Shown in pieces: positions 9,239 to 24,200 of a stretch of 64,000 bases of DNA; the stretch's first letter is position 1; every line of letters starts with the position of its first letter. Source of the DNA: Litoditis marina (Eukaryota; Nematoda; Chromadorea; Rhabditida; Rhabditidae); the NCBI GenBank assembly GCA_964036275.1, contig OZ038434.1, forward strand, positions 8,203,060 to 8,267,059. The letters run 5' to 3'. The notes beneath the pieces are model-generated. The model searched no databases, had not been told where the DNA came from, and saw only the letters and a program-made list of their open reading frames with translations. A program made the position numbers and the translations under genes.

Positions 9239-12200
9239 CTATTTCTGGGCGTCGAGGAACAGCTTGGACATCTCCTCGGCGGACAAGCGTTTGCGCGCCG
9301 CAAACCGACGCGATCCCTCCCGACGGAGAGAGGATGACGTCATGGCAGAGGGGACGACCACCGGGGAACCAGTCTCGCGGGCGGAGTTAGAGCGGCGGCG
9401 GAACGTCGCGCGCTGCAACCAAACTATCATACTCCAGTCAAGTTGTCCTAATAGTCAGAAAATAAAGAAACGGGCTATAGTTCGGCCGACATTTGAAAAA
9501 ATGCCCACTTTTCACGTAAAACAATAGAGATTCACGTGATTGAGTTTTGAAATTTTCTCTAATACTCACTAAACAAGGACAAAAAATAGAAGATGAAATC
9601 TACCACAGACAAATAAATAGAAGATGAAATCTACCACCGGTTAACACTTAAAAAAGATTATCACAGACGATTTCCGTACAGTGCTCTCAAAAGCGCTCAA
9701 AAGAAGAAAGAAGAAGAAAAGAAGAAAGAATAAAAGAAGAAAGAATAAGAAGAAAAGTTCGCACCTTCTTTTTGGCATCCAGGAGGAGAGCCAGCGATTC
9801 CGCAATCAGACACCCCATATCTTCGATACGATCCTGGAAACAAACAACATTAATCACAAAGACTGATCAAAACAATCAACAACCAAACATGCGAATATAA
9901 AGACGTCATAGGGTAACAAAACTGTATTTAAACCCACTGATAGTAAACACAGCGCAGTAACTTCTTTTAAGGACATCTAGGACACAACCGAAAAAGTTAC
10001 CTTATCCGAGCAGCAGAAATACTTCTTGAGCTCCAGCTCCTTCTCACGGAGCTGCACCACATCATTGGACAAAGAGGCACAGGCTTCATCCACTTCCTAA
10101 ATTGATACACATTGAAACTCAAATTACATTTCAAATTAAAGTAATCCAATTAAGCCTGCTCTACAATTACAATCGAAGTGAATGATGAAAGATTTCAAAG
10201 ACAAGCGCACATTTGACCCAGCCAGCCGAGCCATTATGATCGGAACAGCCAACTGCTAGATAATTGCAAGAATAAAAGTGCATTTCTATATGGTCATTTA
10301 TTATTAATTGGTTATTCTATGTTGTCCTGCATAACGCAATAATAATGATGAATGTCCTACAAATCAAAACCTACATCAATGAAGGTGGAATATGCCTCGC
10401 GCAGATCCTCGTTGCTGTCCCGCAGCAGCTGATTCTTCAGCCTGGTGATCGTACGAGACAGCTCTGTTGCTGCAGTCTCGACGTCACCGATTTTCGACGA
10501 TCTGCAAATTATCAAAATAGTTTTTTTTCCAAAATCAAAGCAACTTTTCATTTATCAAAACAATTTATATTTTTTTAATAATGTTCCGTAAGTTAACCAA
10601 CGATGAACTAGGCGAAATAGTACCGTCGCACAAACCACCCACAATGAATGGTCTTCTCACTTTACACACTCATCTCGTTCTGCAAAAATGAATGAAAACG
10701 ACTTCAAAAGGCTCACTTGAAGGTGTTGAGCTTGTCGATGGTGTTCTGGACATCCACCTCTTTCAGATTGATATTCTTCGCAACTATGTCCACACACTTA
10801 CTGCTCGAAAACGCACCCTGAAACAAGATAATTAGGCGTTGAACAGCCCGCAATGCGATCTCGAAAAGGTAGAGAAGTAAAAGAAATTTTTTTTTCAGAT
10901 TTTAGAAAATTCGCTAGCCTTTCTTTGGAGTATTTTGTGAATGCTTCTCATAGCTCACTACTTTTCATTCGAAAATAGTATTTTTCAATATTAAATCGTT
11001 CCGAACAAAAACCAAAGAGCCAAGACTAGGAGAGATAACTAACCTTTCCCTTCATGCTCAGAAACTCGGGCAACGACTTGAGCTTGAAACCAGCGGCACG
11101 CGACAGAGATGTTCCCTTAAAAAACAAATCTTAGTATCGAACATGTGTTCTTGGTGTAACGAGATATGAACATACACCCGAAAAGCGGACTACTTTTTCG
11201 CCGACAAGAAGAAAATCGGTCTACGTTTAATTGAAAATCATAAATTTTCACGTGTTTACATTTGCAAACGGACTAATTTCTGTTGCTTTGTCAGAACTTG
11301 ATTTTAATTGATTTTGATTGGTGTTTGGAAATGAATAAAGCGAGTGACGGTAGAACATACCTGATTCAGATAATTTCCGGTTTGTAGACTTCTGTGCAGC
11401 AGCTGGATCAAAACTTCAGTCTTCACCGCACCACACGCCTGTCTCAACCCTTCCACAACGGCTACCTGCTGCTTCACCTGAAATTATCATATTCAAAAAT
11501 AAAAAGTGATGAGGTCGAGAAGATGAGGTCCACATCGCATTGACAAAGATACAATGCTTCTATCTATAAATTCTATTCTAAAATATATAAACAGATGGTA
11601 ATACTAGATAACTTGAACATCTCCCACCAGTCCAATATTTTGTTGTTGTTTTTTTGCTTTGTTCTTAGTTGGTTAATATTCGATGGCTGCAAAGAAAAAG
11701 AAAATTGGTTTTTCGAAAAAATTACCCAGCTTGAATAAAGTTGTGAAAAAGACCATTTGTAGGTTACCTCAGGCATGACGGTTTCTTTCGCGATCGCCAG
11801 TTCGAAGCGGACTTTCAATGAGGGTTTTTGGGCGGCCTCCCAGCACAACTCTTCGCACTTCCTCTTGATCAGACTGCGATCGACATCCACGAACAAAGCC
11901 ATCTATAAAAATGTGGAACTGTAGGAAACAACCAATACAGACAGTTGAATGTAAAAAAAAAGTCAAAAATGGATGTAGACCCACGAAAACATCTTTGTCA
12001 CATCACAATTGAGTTATAGAATCAACTAAATATTGAATAGTCAATCTCAACGAATGTGGAAAATCTTGATTCTCACCTCATTTATATTGATCTCTTTAGA
12101 TCAAACGTTGAATACCCTCCTATTTTTAAATTTACAATTGACTGATGCTGCTTTCGGGGTATGGCCAATTTCTAACTTGGGATAATTCACGATTCGTCGA

Positions 12201-15200
12201 GAAAATACACATTTCTCGGTGATGTCACACGCATGCCCACATTTTGGTCTTGCTGTTAATTACTTTTCTTTCACCCAGATTTGAGACTATTTTATGTATG
12301 CTCAAGATCTATCCGAATTCAAAGAGAGAAATAGAGACTGACCTCATCTTCGGTGGGATAACTGTTGAAGACTCCTTGCAGCACACCGAGTGGTGGCATC
12401 GCCTGACCTCCTTCCAGATTGCTCACAAATTCGGACACGGACAAGGGTCGCAACCTGCAGAGAAACCACATTATAGAAGATGGAAATATGGGAAAATGAA
12501 TGCATAAAGGTTTATATAGCAGCCATGAAGATATTAATATACAAAACTAAAATAGCTACTGCGTAAGGCTTTAGTAAACAGGATTTCACTGCAACCTTTC
12601 TTCATTCTCCTAAAGTAAGAGAGCTGTGACCAGACTAAACAGTCTAAATAAGCGTCCCGCAGAACGATATAGCGCAAAACAATGTAGTTCTCCGAGAAGC
12701 GCGGAGAAGTAAGATTATGAAACGATCACTCAAAAACATATTTTTTGAACATGGGAATGTTCTTCTCTTAGTATATCAAACTAAAACATACTTGGCTAGC
12801 AGAATCTCCAATTGCATCGCACGCGAGTGACCGAGCTGAGGGCCAGTCTCTTCCGCTGGTTTTTCTTCTTTGCCGCTCGTCTTGGTGGGCTTCGGTTTGA
12901 CGGGAACACGCTCGAAGATTCGTTCGACCTGTAAACAAATTCGCATTAGTAAAGCATGCAAATACTACCCTAAATCCTAAATACTACCCTAAAATGCAAA
13001 TACTACCCTGAATAAAATGCAAATACTACCCTAAAATAAAGTCGTGGGAGGGTCCTGTATGTCTCACTTTTCGATGTGTACGCACACTTGTCTTCAATTC
13101 CAAAGCTTTTCAGTTATGTGCTCTAATAGTGCAGTGGTTAGAGCCCTGCTTTGAAACTTGCTTGCAGGTTCGATTCCGACTAAAGACACACTATATATTT
13201 ATATATTCCCGCTTAGAAGCGTGCATTCAATCAAGAAAAGGAATGACGAGTTGATAAATTATTATTATCTAAACTACTGTAGCATACACACCATGCAGAC
13301 ACTAAACTGCTTAGAATGTGCGTCTGCAACAGTTAATATTGAATGTTTGTAGAAAAAGCGGAACTTTGCATCAAAGCATAAAAACAGGGATTACCTCATC
13401 ACGGTCTTCGGGATCGAAATCTGGCTTCGAGTAGTCATTCCAAACGGTATTGGCATCTGTAAATACCATCATTGAGATCATCTAACCATTCAGTTGGCTC
13501 TGAGATGATATCAGATGAGATTTGATAGCACTTAAGATCAAAACAAAACGCACTGTTACATTTACTGATCAAGCATGAATACAAACAACGACTAGTACAT
13601 TTTCGAGAAATAATTCGTGGTTCCATGCCATAATATGTAAAGTTTCATCAAGTTGCATTCGTGTCGTTTTATGCGCTTTAATATTGAGCTCAAAAATTAT
13701 GCAAAGCAAAAACATACTCTGAATGGCATGATGATTGACGGTTTCCCAGAGTACAGTGTAGGTCTTCTTTGACTTGGGATAGAACTCCTCACTCTTGACA
13801 ACTGCTGCGGGAGCTGCAACACACAAACTGGTTACAAGGCCCCACACGTTCGTATGGCGACATGAATGCACATCTTGCACGCCGTGCGACTTTTGAAGGG
13901 GGGAAGTGTTTGTAAATACCCAGGGGCAAAACAGTTTCGAACAATTTTCCCAAAATTTGGCGACATAATGCGAATGACATTTTTTAGAGGGGGCGGGGGG
14001 GGGGGGGGTCGTAATAGGCGTAAAATCGAAAAACTTTGTGATTACCCCTACACGAATGGTAAAAAAAACTAACCAAATAAAGGTGGAGGCGGCGGCGGAG
14101 CAGGCGGTCCGCCCTTGCACAAACCTCCAGGTGGCGGTGGGGGTGCTGCCGGCACAGTGCCGAGAAGGTTGGCAGGAGGCGGTGGTGGTGCAGGCGGAAC
14201 CTTGCCCAGAAGGTTGGCTGGTGGTGGAGGTGGTGCTGCCGGCACGTTGCCGAACACGTTGGCTGGTGGTGGAGGTGGTGCTGCCGGCACGTTGCCGAAC
14301 ACGTTGGCTGGTGGTGGAGGTGGTGCTGTCGGCACGTTGCCGAACACGTTGGCTGGTGGTGGAGGTGGTGCTGTCGGCACGTTGCCGAACAGGTTGGCTG
14401 GTGGTGGCGGTGGCGCTGCTGGCACGTTGCCAAACAATTTGGCGGGAGGTGGCGGTGGTGCTGGTGGTACATTGCCCGAGGTCGGCGGTGCAGAAGCTCC
14501 AGGAAGGACGCTGGAACACTTCGCACACAGGACCGGGGGTGATGTCAGCGCGACCATTTCGACCTCATCAGCGGATGGCACTGGCTCTGACGGCGATGTG
14601 CCATTTGCACCAACGGGTGGTACTACGAGCACTGGACGTCTAGAGGGCTGCACCGCGGCTGGCTTCCCAGTGCTCAGGCGACTGCTTGGTTTCGGGGTGG
14701 GCACCAGGTTCGACTTCTGCGGAGTTCGTGATACCACCGATTGTTTATCTCGCACAGCACCAACTTTGCGAACCGGAACTGAAAATACACAAGGCTTGCA
14801 ATTCTATTCAGGAATGAAAATCTTTCGAATTTCACAGAGCCTGTGTTTTGACATCCACAAGAATCAAGAAATTTATCCGTTCCGTAACCTTGATGCACGA
14901 TGAAAATCATACAATTCAAAGTACACCAATGAATTTCTCATACTCGATTTACCTCACATTCGAGGCATATTCAATTTCCCCATTGAAGGTTTAGCAGACA
15001 GCAGTAGCAGCATAAATACTTAAAGGAGACATTCACAAAAAAGATGAACGATTGTAATAACTGCACAGCACACCTTGTCCTTACAACTTGCTACAACAAC
15101 AACGAAACACTTAATCTGGATTCGCCTATGAACGTGATTTAAACTGAACTTCATAAAAATGAAGAAAAAAATGAAACTAACGCGAAGATTGTACAGGCAT

Positions 15201-18200
15201 TCTTCGCCGCTCGTTGGGAGGAATGAGTGCTGCATGAGTAGCGCGACCACGAGAGAGCGACCTGGAATAACCGTACATTTGACAGTAGTACGGCGAGATC
15301 CAAGATTACAATGCGACAATCCCAACATCTATATAAACTATCTACATACACATTTATACCAACTTATATTCCTTTATACTTATAATATGAAGTATGACAG
15401 CTAAAAAGTAGAACAAGCAACACACGGCTGAATAAGTGGCCGTAAAATATCATTATCGTTCATAAATTTATAAGTATAAAAGCTATTATTTAGTTCACTT
15501 ATCAGGCAAATGAGAATGAAGAAAGAAAGTGTCTCACACCAGACACTTGCTAGAACAGACCTTGGTCTCAATTTGATAGGTGGCAGGGGGGCAACTGTTC
15601 CGAGGACAAGAGAGTCCGTCTTATTTGCAGTCACCAAATCTTCGTCCTCCTTCTGAACTGTCTGAAAGACGAACGAACTAAAATTCTATGTCAACATCAC
15701 TCTTCATTTTACAACACTCTTCTCTGTTGTCTTTCTCTGTTTTTGTCTTTCTCTGAAACTGCTCCAGCGAAAATAGTTCGGTGTGTAGTTTCCAAAATTT
15801 ACGAATGACGACAACACTTTTAAAGGTTTATAGGATTCTTAAAATCATAACCTAGCTACTACACAAACACTGGTGTATGTTCTCGTTTGTATGATTCAAG
15901 AAAACGTACATTGCCGGTCACGTGCTCGGGATCAGACGGAGTCGGGCTCACATTGCACTGGATGCTTGCCTCAGAGATACACGTTTTCAATACAAGGGGA
16001 CTCAGATCGCGCACTTGTTCACAGCGAGAAACTGAAATATAGTATTTAATAACAACGCCTTTCATGAGGAGAGGAAATAAGATCCATCTTTCGTTCCGTT
16101 GTTAATAAGATCCGCTGACGACGACTAGTTCCGCTCCGAAAATCCGAAAAAGAAAAGTGTCTCGCATAGTATAATATAGACAATGAAATAAAATACCGTG
16201 GCCAACTGTCTTGGTTGTAGAGAGAAGGGCGCCATTCTTGACAACATCTACCAGGCGGTACCAGTCTTCTGTGGACTTGGGACCGTGACTGAGAAGAGCT
16301 TCCAACAGATTCAACTGAAATACGAGTGATCATCTGATTATGTTGAGGAGATAGTACAATTCAAACAATTTCGATTTGAATAAGGCGTGAATATTGTACA
16401 ATTGAAAAATCTTTCATCTACGATCTGCTTACTTTTACCACTTACTCATAACATACAGGATGTAAATTAGGATTGAATTCTCTGAATTTGAAAAGAAGTG
16501 CATCTTTATTTTATAAAGGCGGACGGGGGTTTTGACATGATTTTTCACCCTTGCTGTATTTCCGCGCGCGTAGCGCGCCATGCCGTATAGACTTTTGGTT
16601 CATTTTAAAAATTCCTGTATATAAATATCGTCAGGTCGCGATTCATGTATGAATTTTGTAAAAATGTACATGAACGCGTGCACAGTACGTCCAAACGTCG
16701 TGCACTTTCCGCCAAAAATTTAAATTTTCGTGTTTCAGGAGTTGTAGTGGCTGGCATGTTGATTTTTACAAATCGCTGTAATAATAAAAAAGTTTGCCTA
16801 AATAGTTTCCAATCGATTGGGCAATGAATTTTTTTTTCAAATTCTGCGCGGAGCGCGCTGCGCGTGTTTTAAAAAGGTAAACTTTTTGCAAAAAAAACTT
16901 GTTTTTTGATTTTCTCAAAAACAGCGAATGATCTCGTGCTGAAAAGTATACTGGGTCGTAGAACTTTTGACGGCGGTCATTCTGAAGCAAAAATTTTTGG
17001 TCCAGCCGCAACTTTGCGCGCGGCGCGCGCGCGACAAGCGCGATTTTCAGATCTCAGAGATGAAAAGTCGTGAAAACACAAGCTCTACGGCGACAGAACC
17101 GTATTAGGCCACTGAATTCGAATCTTTAAGAAAATTTTGAGATTATTGATTTTATCGATTTTTAGGGCCCGAAACGTGTTTTTGGCTAAATTGAGCCCCG
17201 TTGCACGCTTCTACCGACCGGCGGAATGAATGTGAGGAGCTAAAATTGGTTTCAAATTGTGCGCAAAACTTGGGCGCATCTGAATAGTTGCAAATTTTGC
17301 AATTGCTGCATGCGCGCGGCGCGTAATGACGTGTAGATCAAAAAAATTTCAAAAACGGCAAAAGTCAGACTTGTCCGATTGGGCTGAAATTTGAAACATG
17401 TATAGATTCAGCCAGTCCGCATCTTTGCTGAAATTTTCGAAAAATTTCGTGAAGTTGCGCGCGCACGCTGTCAAATTTCACATTTTTCAAATTTCGAATT
17501 TCAAATTTCGCACATGAACGTTGAAATTTCAAAGTAGGTCAAATTTTTTTTGACCTACATCATTTTGTTCGTCTTGTTCTGAAATGTTGCGCTGTGCAAA
17601 AAAGAAAAAAAAAGTTTTGGTCAAAATTGAAAAGTTGTAGTTTTACGCTCAAACTTTCAGCATCACTCACTCAAAGTGTTCTAAACAACATTTGAAAAAA
17701 TCAGCCGATTCAGAGTCAAAAAAGTTTTTGCACCATGTGGGGGACCCTTATGTGAAAAACAGATTTTGGTCAAAATTGAAAAGTTGTAGTTTTACGCTCA
17801 AACTTTCAGCATCACTCACTCAAAGTGTTCTAAACAACATTTGGAAAAATCAGCCGATTCGGAGTCAAAAAAGTTATTGCACCATGTGGGGGACCCTTAT
17901 GTGAAAAACAGATTTTGGTCAAAATTGAAAAGTTTTAGTTTTACGCTCAAACTTTTAGCATCACTCACTCAAAGTGTTCTAAACAACATTTGAAAAAATC
18001 AGCCGATTCGGAGTCAAAAAAGTTTTTGCACCATGTGGGGGACCCTTATGTGAAAAACAGATTTTGGTCAAAATTGAAAAGTTGTAGTTTTACGCTCAAA
18101 CTTTCAGCATCACTCACTCAAAGTGTTCTAAACAACATTTGAAAAAATCAGCCGATTCGGAGTCAAAAAAGTTTTTGCACCATGTGGGGGACCCTTATGT

Positions 18201-21200
18201 GAAAAACAGATTTTGGTCAAAATTGAAAAGTTGTAGTTTTACGCTCAAACTTTCAGCATCACTTACTCAAAGTGTTCTAAACAACATTTGGAAAAATCAG
18301 CCGATTCGGAGTCAAAAAAGTTTTTGCACCATGTGGGGGACCCTTATGTGAAAAACAGATTTTGGTCAAAATTGAAAAGTTGTAGTTTTACGCTCAAACT
18401 TTCAGCATCACTCAATCAAAGTGTTCTAAACAACATTTGGAAAAATCAGCCGATTCGGAGTCAAAAAAGTTATTGCACCATGTGGGGGACCCTTATGTGA
18501 AAAACAGATTTTGGTCAAAATTGAAAAGTTGTAGTTTTACGCTCAAACTTTCAGCATCACTCACTCAAAGTGTTCTAAACAACATTTGGGAAAATCAGCC
18601 GATTCGGAGTCAAAAAAGTTATTGCACCATGTGGGGGACCCTTATGTGAAAAACAGATTTTGGTCAAAATTGAAAAGTTGTAGTTTTACGCTCAAACTTT
18701 TAGCATCACTCACTCAAAGTGTTCTAAACAACATTTGAAAAAATCAGCCGATTCGGAGTCAAAAAAGTTTTTGCACCATGTGGGGGACCCTTATGTGAAA
18801 AACAGATTTTGGTCAAAATTGAAAAGTTGTAGTTTTACGCTCAAACTTTCAGCATCACTTACTCAAAGTGTTCTAAACAACATTTGGAAAAATCAGCCGA
18901 TTCGGAGTCAAAAAAGTTATTGCACCATGTGGGGGACCCTTATGTGAAAAACAGATTTTGGTCAAAATTGAAAAGTTGTAGTTTTACGCTCAAACTTTCA
19001 GCATCACTCACTCAAAGTGTTCTAAACAACATTTGGAAAAATCAGCCGATTCGGAGTCAAAAAAGTTATTGCACCATGTGGGGGACCCTTATGTGAAAAA
19101 CAGATTTTGGTCAAAATTGAAAAATTGTAGTTTTACGCTCAAACTTTTAGCATCACTCACTCAAAGTGTTCTAAACAACATTTGAAAAAATCAGCCGATT
19201 CGGAGTCAAAAAAGTTTTTGCACCATGTGGGGGACCCTTATGTGAAAAACAGATTTTGGTCAAAATTGAAAAGTTGTAGTTTTACGCTCAAACTTTCAGC
19301 ATCACTCAATCAAAGTGTTCTAAACAACATTTGGAAAAATCAGCCGATTCGGAGTCAAAAAAGTTATTGCACCATGTGGGGGACCCTTATGTGAAAAACA
19401 GATTTTGGTCAAAATTGAAAAGTTGTAGTTTTACGCTCAAACTTTCAGCATCACTCACTCAAAGTGTTCTAAACAACATTTGGGAAAATCAGCCGATTCG
19501 GAGTCAAAAAAGTTATTGCACCATGTGGGGGACCCTTATGTGAAAAACAGATTTTGGTCAAAATTGAAAAGTTGTAGTTTTACGCTCAAACTTTTAGCAT
19601 CACTCACTCAAAGTGTTCTAAACAACATTTGAAAAAATCAGCCGATTCGGAGTCAAAAAAGTTTTTGCACCATGTGGGGGACCCTTATGTGAAAAACAGA
19701 TTTTGGTCAAAATTGAAAAGTTGTAGTTTTACGCTCAAACTTTCAGCATCACTCACTCAAAGTGTTCTAAACAACATTTGGAAAAATCAGCCGATTCGGA
19801 GTCAAAAAAGTTATTGCACCATGTGGGGGACCCTTATGTGAAAAACAGATTTTGGTCAAAATTGAAAAGTTGTAGTTTTACGCTCAAACTTTCAGCATCA
19901 CTCACTCAAAGTGTTCTAAACAACATTTGGGAAAATCAGCCGATTCGGAGTCAAACAAGTTTTTGCACCATGTGGGGGACCCTTATGTGAAAAACAGATT
20001 TTGGTCAAAATTGAAAAGTTGTAGTTTTACGCTCAAACCTTCAGCATCACTCACTCAAAGTGTTCTAAACAACATTTGGAAAAATCAGCCGATTCGGAGT
20101 CAAAAAAGTTATTGCACCATGTGGGGGACCCTTATGTGAAAAACAGATTTTGGTCAAAATTGAAAAGTTGTAGTTTTACGCTCAAACTTTCAGCATCACT
20201 CACTCAAAGTGTTCTAAACAACATTTGGAAAAATCAGCCGATTCGGAGTCAAAAAAGTTATTGCACCATGTGGGGGACCCTTATGTGAAAAACAGATTTT
20301 GGTCAAAATTGAAAAGTTGTAGTTTTACGCTCAAACTTTCAGCATCACTCACTCAAAGTGTTCTAAACAACATTTGGAAAAATCAGCCGATTCGGAGTCA
20401 AAAAAGTTATTGCACCATGTGGGGGACCCTTATGTGAAAAACAGATTTTGGTCAAAATCGAAAAGTTGTAGTTTTACGCTCAAACTTTCAGCATCACTCA
20501 CTCAAAGTGTTCTGAACAACATTTGCAAAAATCAGCCGATTCGGAGTCAAAAAAGTTTTTGCACCATGTGGGGGACCCTTATGTGAAAAACAGATTTTGG
20601 TCAAAATTGAAAAGTTATAGTTTTACGCTCAAACTTTCAGCATCACTCATTCAAAGTGTTCTAAACAACATTTGGAAAAATAAGCCTATGTTTGCAGCGA
20701 TTCGCACTAGTAAATCTGATTGCTCAGCCCAAAACTATTGACAGCCGCGCAGCGGCTGCTTTAATAATCGATAATGACGTGCGCTGCGCGCACGCCTATC
20801 AGACGCGGCGGCACTAAAACACCCAGAACTTGGTTCAAAATGATCAGACGTCAGACTTTGAGAAACTTTTTTGTATCAAAAAGGGCACCGTGGCGAACTA
20901 ATTACAAAATCATTTATCGCTAGTCTAGCGATAAATTAGGAGTTCTAAATTCAAGCAAGTGCATGATGTCGTACCACGTGATCATGTTGTCCGCCATTGT
21001 TGTTCATCAGAGTCCACAGGTAATCGAGGGCACTGCGTGGATCACTCGTATCTCCTACAAGTGTCAATTATCAGAACCGCTCTTTACGAACAACTTTATT
21101 TTTTATAAATAATAATAATAACAATCCACAAAAATTACACACATGTCATCAAATAAATATCCATGGAAATGACCCAAATGGACGGGGTTATAAAGTTCAG

Positions 21201-24200
21201 TTACTTGTTCAGTGTTGAGAAAACTCTTTTCAACAGTTTTCATTTCAAATCAATATATATTTTTATATGCCGTTTGTACTCAATCTTAAGCTAAACTTCT
21301 ATCATTTCATTAATTATTATAATTAGGGGTCCTGGTTGTCTTTTATCGGTTCACTACCTGTTCCATGGAACAAACAACTGAGACCACTGAGAGTTAGAGT
21401 TAAATCACTCAGTATCAATACGGTACCAATCTCCAACACACCTTGCATATTGTCCTTCTCCTCACAGGCCAAGAAACGCAGAATTTGTTCTTGTAGAGCC
21501 TCATTTGACGAGTGACTAGACGTTTTCATGACATCAACCAAACCTGACACTGAAACACAAATTATATTTATAATAAACCATATGTATGCGACTGTTCGGT
21601 TTGATGACCGTCTAAATTGCAATATAATTGTTTCTTGAAACCCTCGCCAAATGTACTTTGTTGCTGTGATGTGATCTACTGCAAAGCAACGCCTACTGTC
21701 ACTTCTACAGGCCCGCGCCTCATGATTTAACTAAGTGATTAATCTAATGCCTGAACGTAAACGTATTCTCCTTCTGGTATATTTTCATGCAAGCATACAC
21801 CTGCAAGGTTGTCCGATTAGTCGCAAAAATTCGAACGGATTACTTTTTAGCCGAAAATATGAAAATCGGTCTACTTTTGATGAAAAATCCTAAATTTTCA
21901 CTTGTTTACATCTGAAAACGGACTACTTTTTGTCGCTCAGTCAGACCTTACTGGTGTATGCATGCAAGTTCATTATAACATAAAATACGAACCAATCAGA
22001 TCCCGTCTGTAACAGACTCGATAAAGGTATTCCGGCATCGATTCAATGCAGTCGTTGATGAGCTGAAGATCGATGGCTCGCTGAGCGTCACACGTGTCCG
22101 CTGCGCAGAAATCATCCAGAACATCACTGATGGAGAGACACTTCCCATCCTGCCAAGACGTGTAAATGCAAATTGTAGAACGGATCAAGAGATACACAAA
22201 AATTACAATATTGGTGGGCGCCATCAAGGATACCTAGCATATAGACAGACTAATCAGAAACACCTGAAAGAGTAAGGAGCGTACGTCGAAAGTAGCCTGC
22301 ATTTCTAGTGCAACTCTCGCAAACTACAAAACAGGAATTCAAAAATAGAAAAAGTAGTACGTCTTGGACAATAAATGCAATGCTTCTGTCCCTCCGTTCA
22401 CCAACCTGACTTGCAGTCAACCGTATATCTCCCGCAACCTCAGTGAGACCACCCAGCTTTGCCGGCGTTCGCAGTTGCATTTCCATGAAAAGAGCCCGAC
22501 GGGACGGGCTGAGAGTGCCAGTCTATAAAAGAACAATTAGTATGTAGTATGTACAAACAAACAAACGCACGTACATAAAACGTACACGTACACGTACGTA
22601 AACGCATGTAAGGTGTGACATTTATTCAAGAGACGTGTTTTCCACTTAAACTCCAAATTTCATACTTTCTGCTGAAAATCGACCGCTGAGCAGACTACAC
22701 AGAGGATATTTACTTTTTCCGATAAATCTTTCTCCTAGAAAAATCAGCTGGTATATGTAAAAAGCCATGTTTATGTATCCTATGAGATGGCGCTACAACA
22801 GCCAATGTACTACTATTCGCAATCTCATTAACTTTTTTCAAGTATTGCAAGTGTGAAGTGTCATATCTTACATTGACGGGAGTGTCGTTTGATGCGGCTG
22901 CCATGGCCTTTTCCAATTTTCTCCTCTTCAATCGCAACTTTTTCTTCGCCGACTTACTGAGAGATCCTGAACCTGAAATGCACGAATCAAATTTGGTCTT
23001 CAGGTCTCCAGAGTTCTTCAGAACACTATCTCTACTTTTGAAATAGGATTATGCCTCATATCTATTACTTCCAAAATTTATTATCTCTAGTTGCCTAACT
23101 TAACTGGGAGAACGTGATGAGAAGAATGCACGCGATAAGATACAACTCTTCTTCAGTAAGCAGAGATTAATTAGAAAATAGAGCAAACAAAAGGACTTTT
23201 GAAAGTTCACATTTAGATTTTTTCCATAAAATGCCCTTTTACAGCTTTTATTTATTTTGTCAAGTTTGCCTACCCGGGGAATTTTGCTGTGAAATGGGGG
23301 AACGGGTGAGGCTGTCAAGAACTGATGATGTACAAGGCGAAACGACAGCAGAATTCGCAGTCCGGTAGGAACTGGCCATGCTCTGAAAAAAAACATAGGT
23401 TAATTTGATTTGATCTTGCGTCTCGCCAAGAGAGCACGCTTGATTACTGGAAATTATTGTGACAATTACCGTTAATTCGTAGATATACTCAAGTTTGCGG
23501 TGATTCGACAAACAACGAGCAAAATTAATGAATAACTAAGCATAGGTGGCGTCTGAATTTTACTAAATACACAAATATTCTGTGCTCGACTTCCCTAGCT
23601 GTACTCCACTATTCGTACCTTCATATCCCAGTAAAGTTGTCCGAATAGCCGGAAACAATTGGAAAACGTTTTCGCAGAAAACAAGAAAATCTCTATTTTT
23701 TATACAACATCATTAACTTTCAAATGTTTACCTTTAGCCCTTAATACTTAAAACGGACTTTTTTTGTCGACTAGTCACAGCTTACTGGTGTTTGCGTACC
23801 TTGTTGTCATCGTCGAGCATACTGCTATTGGCTGATAGAGGGTCGCGTTGGGTTGGCTGTCGGATGTCCCTTCGTTTGGCAGAGGGACTGGTTCGCAGAT
23901 GAAGATGGTCGAGGAAGGCGTCCATTCCACGTCTCAGAGTGGTACCAACTACAATAACACATAACTATACAACAATCTGGTTCTAACTACTATAACTACG
24001 ACATAGAGAGCTGGAACATACACCGCCAAGGGCCTCTTATTCTTTCAAAATTTTCGCAACCCCTCCGTGTTTTCTCGTGTCGCGACCCCCCAAAACGGCG
24101 ACATTCAACTAATTCCCGTACGATTATAGGTGATTTTGTATGAAAATCGTTAGTTAGCAGCTCGCGACCCCTACTTTTCACAAGGATTTGTTCGCGACTC

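Noticed and set aside
13569..14528. Minus-strand 319-aa ORF overlapping FH1 in another frame
   Set aside because: Wrong frame for the formin and reads through an intron; GC-rich repeats keep it open by chance.
14115..14903. Plus-strand 262-aa Gly-rich ORF
   Set aside because: It is the antisense of the formin FH1 exon; the minus strand fits the gene's frame and splice phases.
17615..20684. CRISPR-like array
   Set aside because: Repeats are contiguous 149-bp units with no unique spacers, in a eukaryotic intron.
17692..20741. Series of 70-72 aa ORFs in the satellite
   Set aside because: They recur every 149 bp, overlap one another in different frames and are simply the translation of the tandem repeat.
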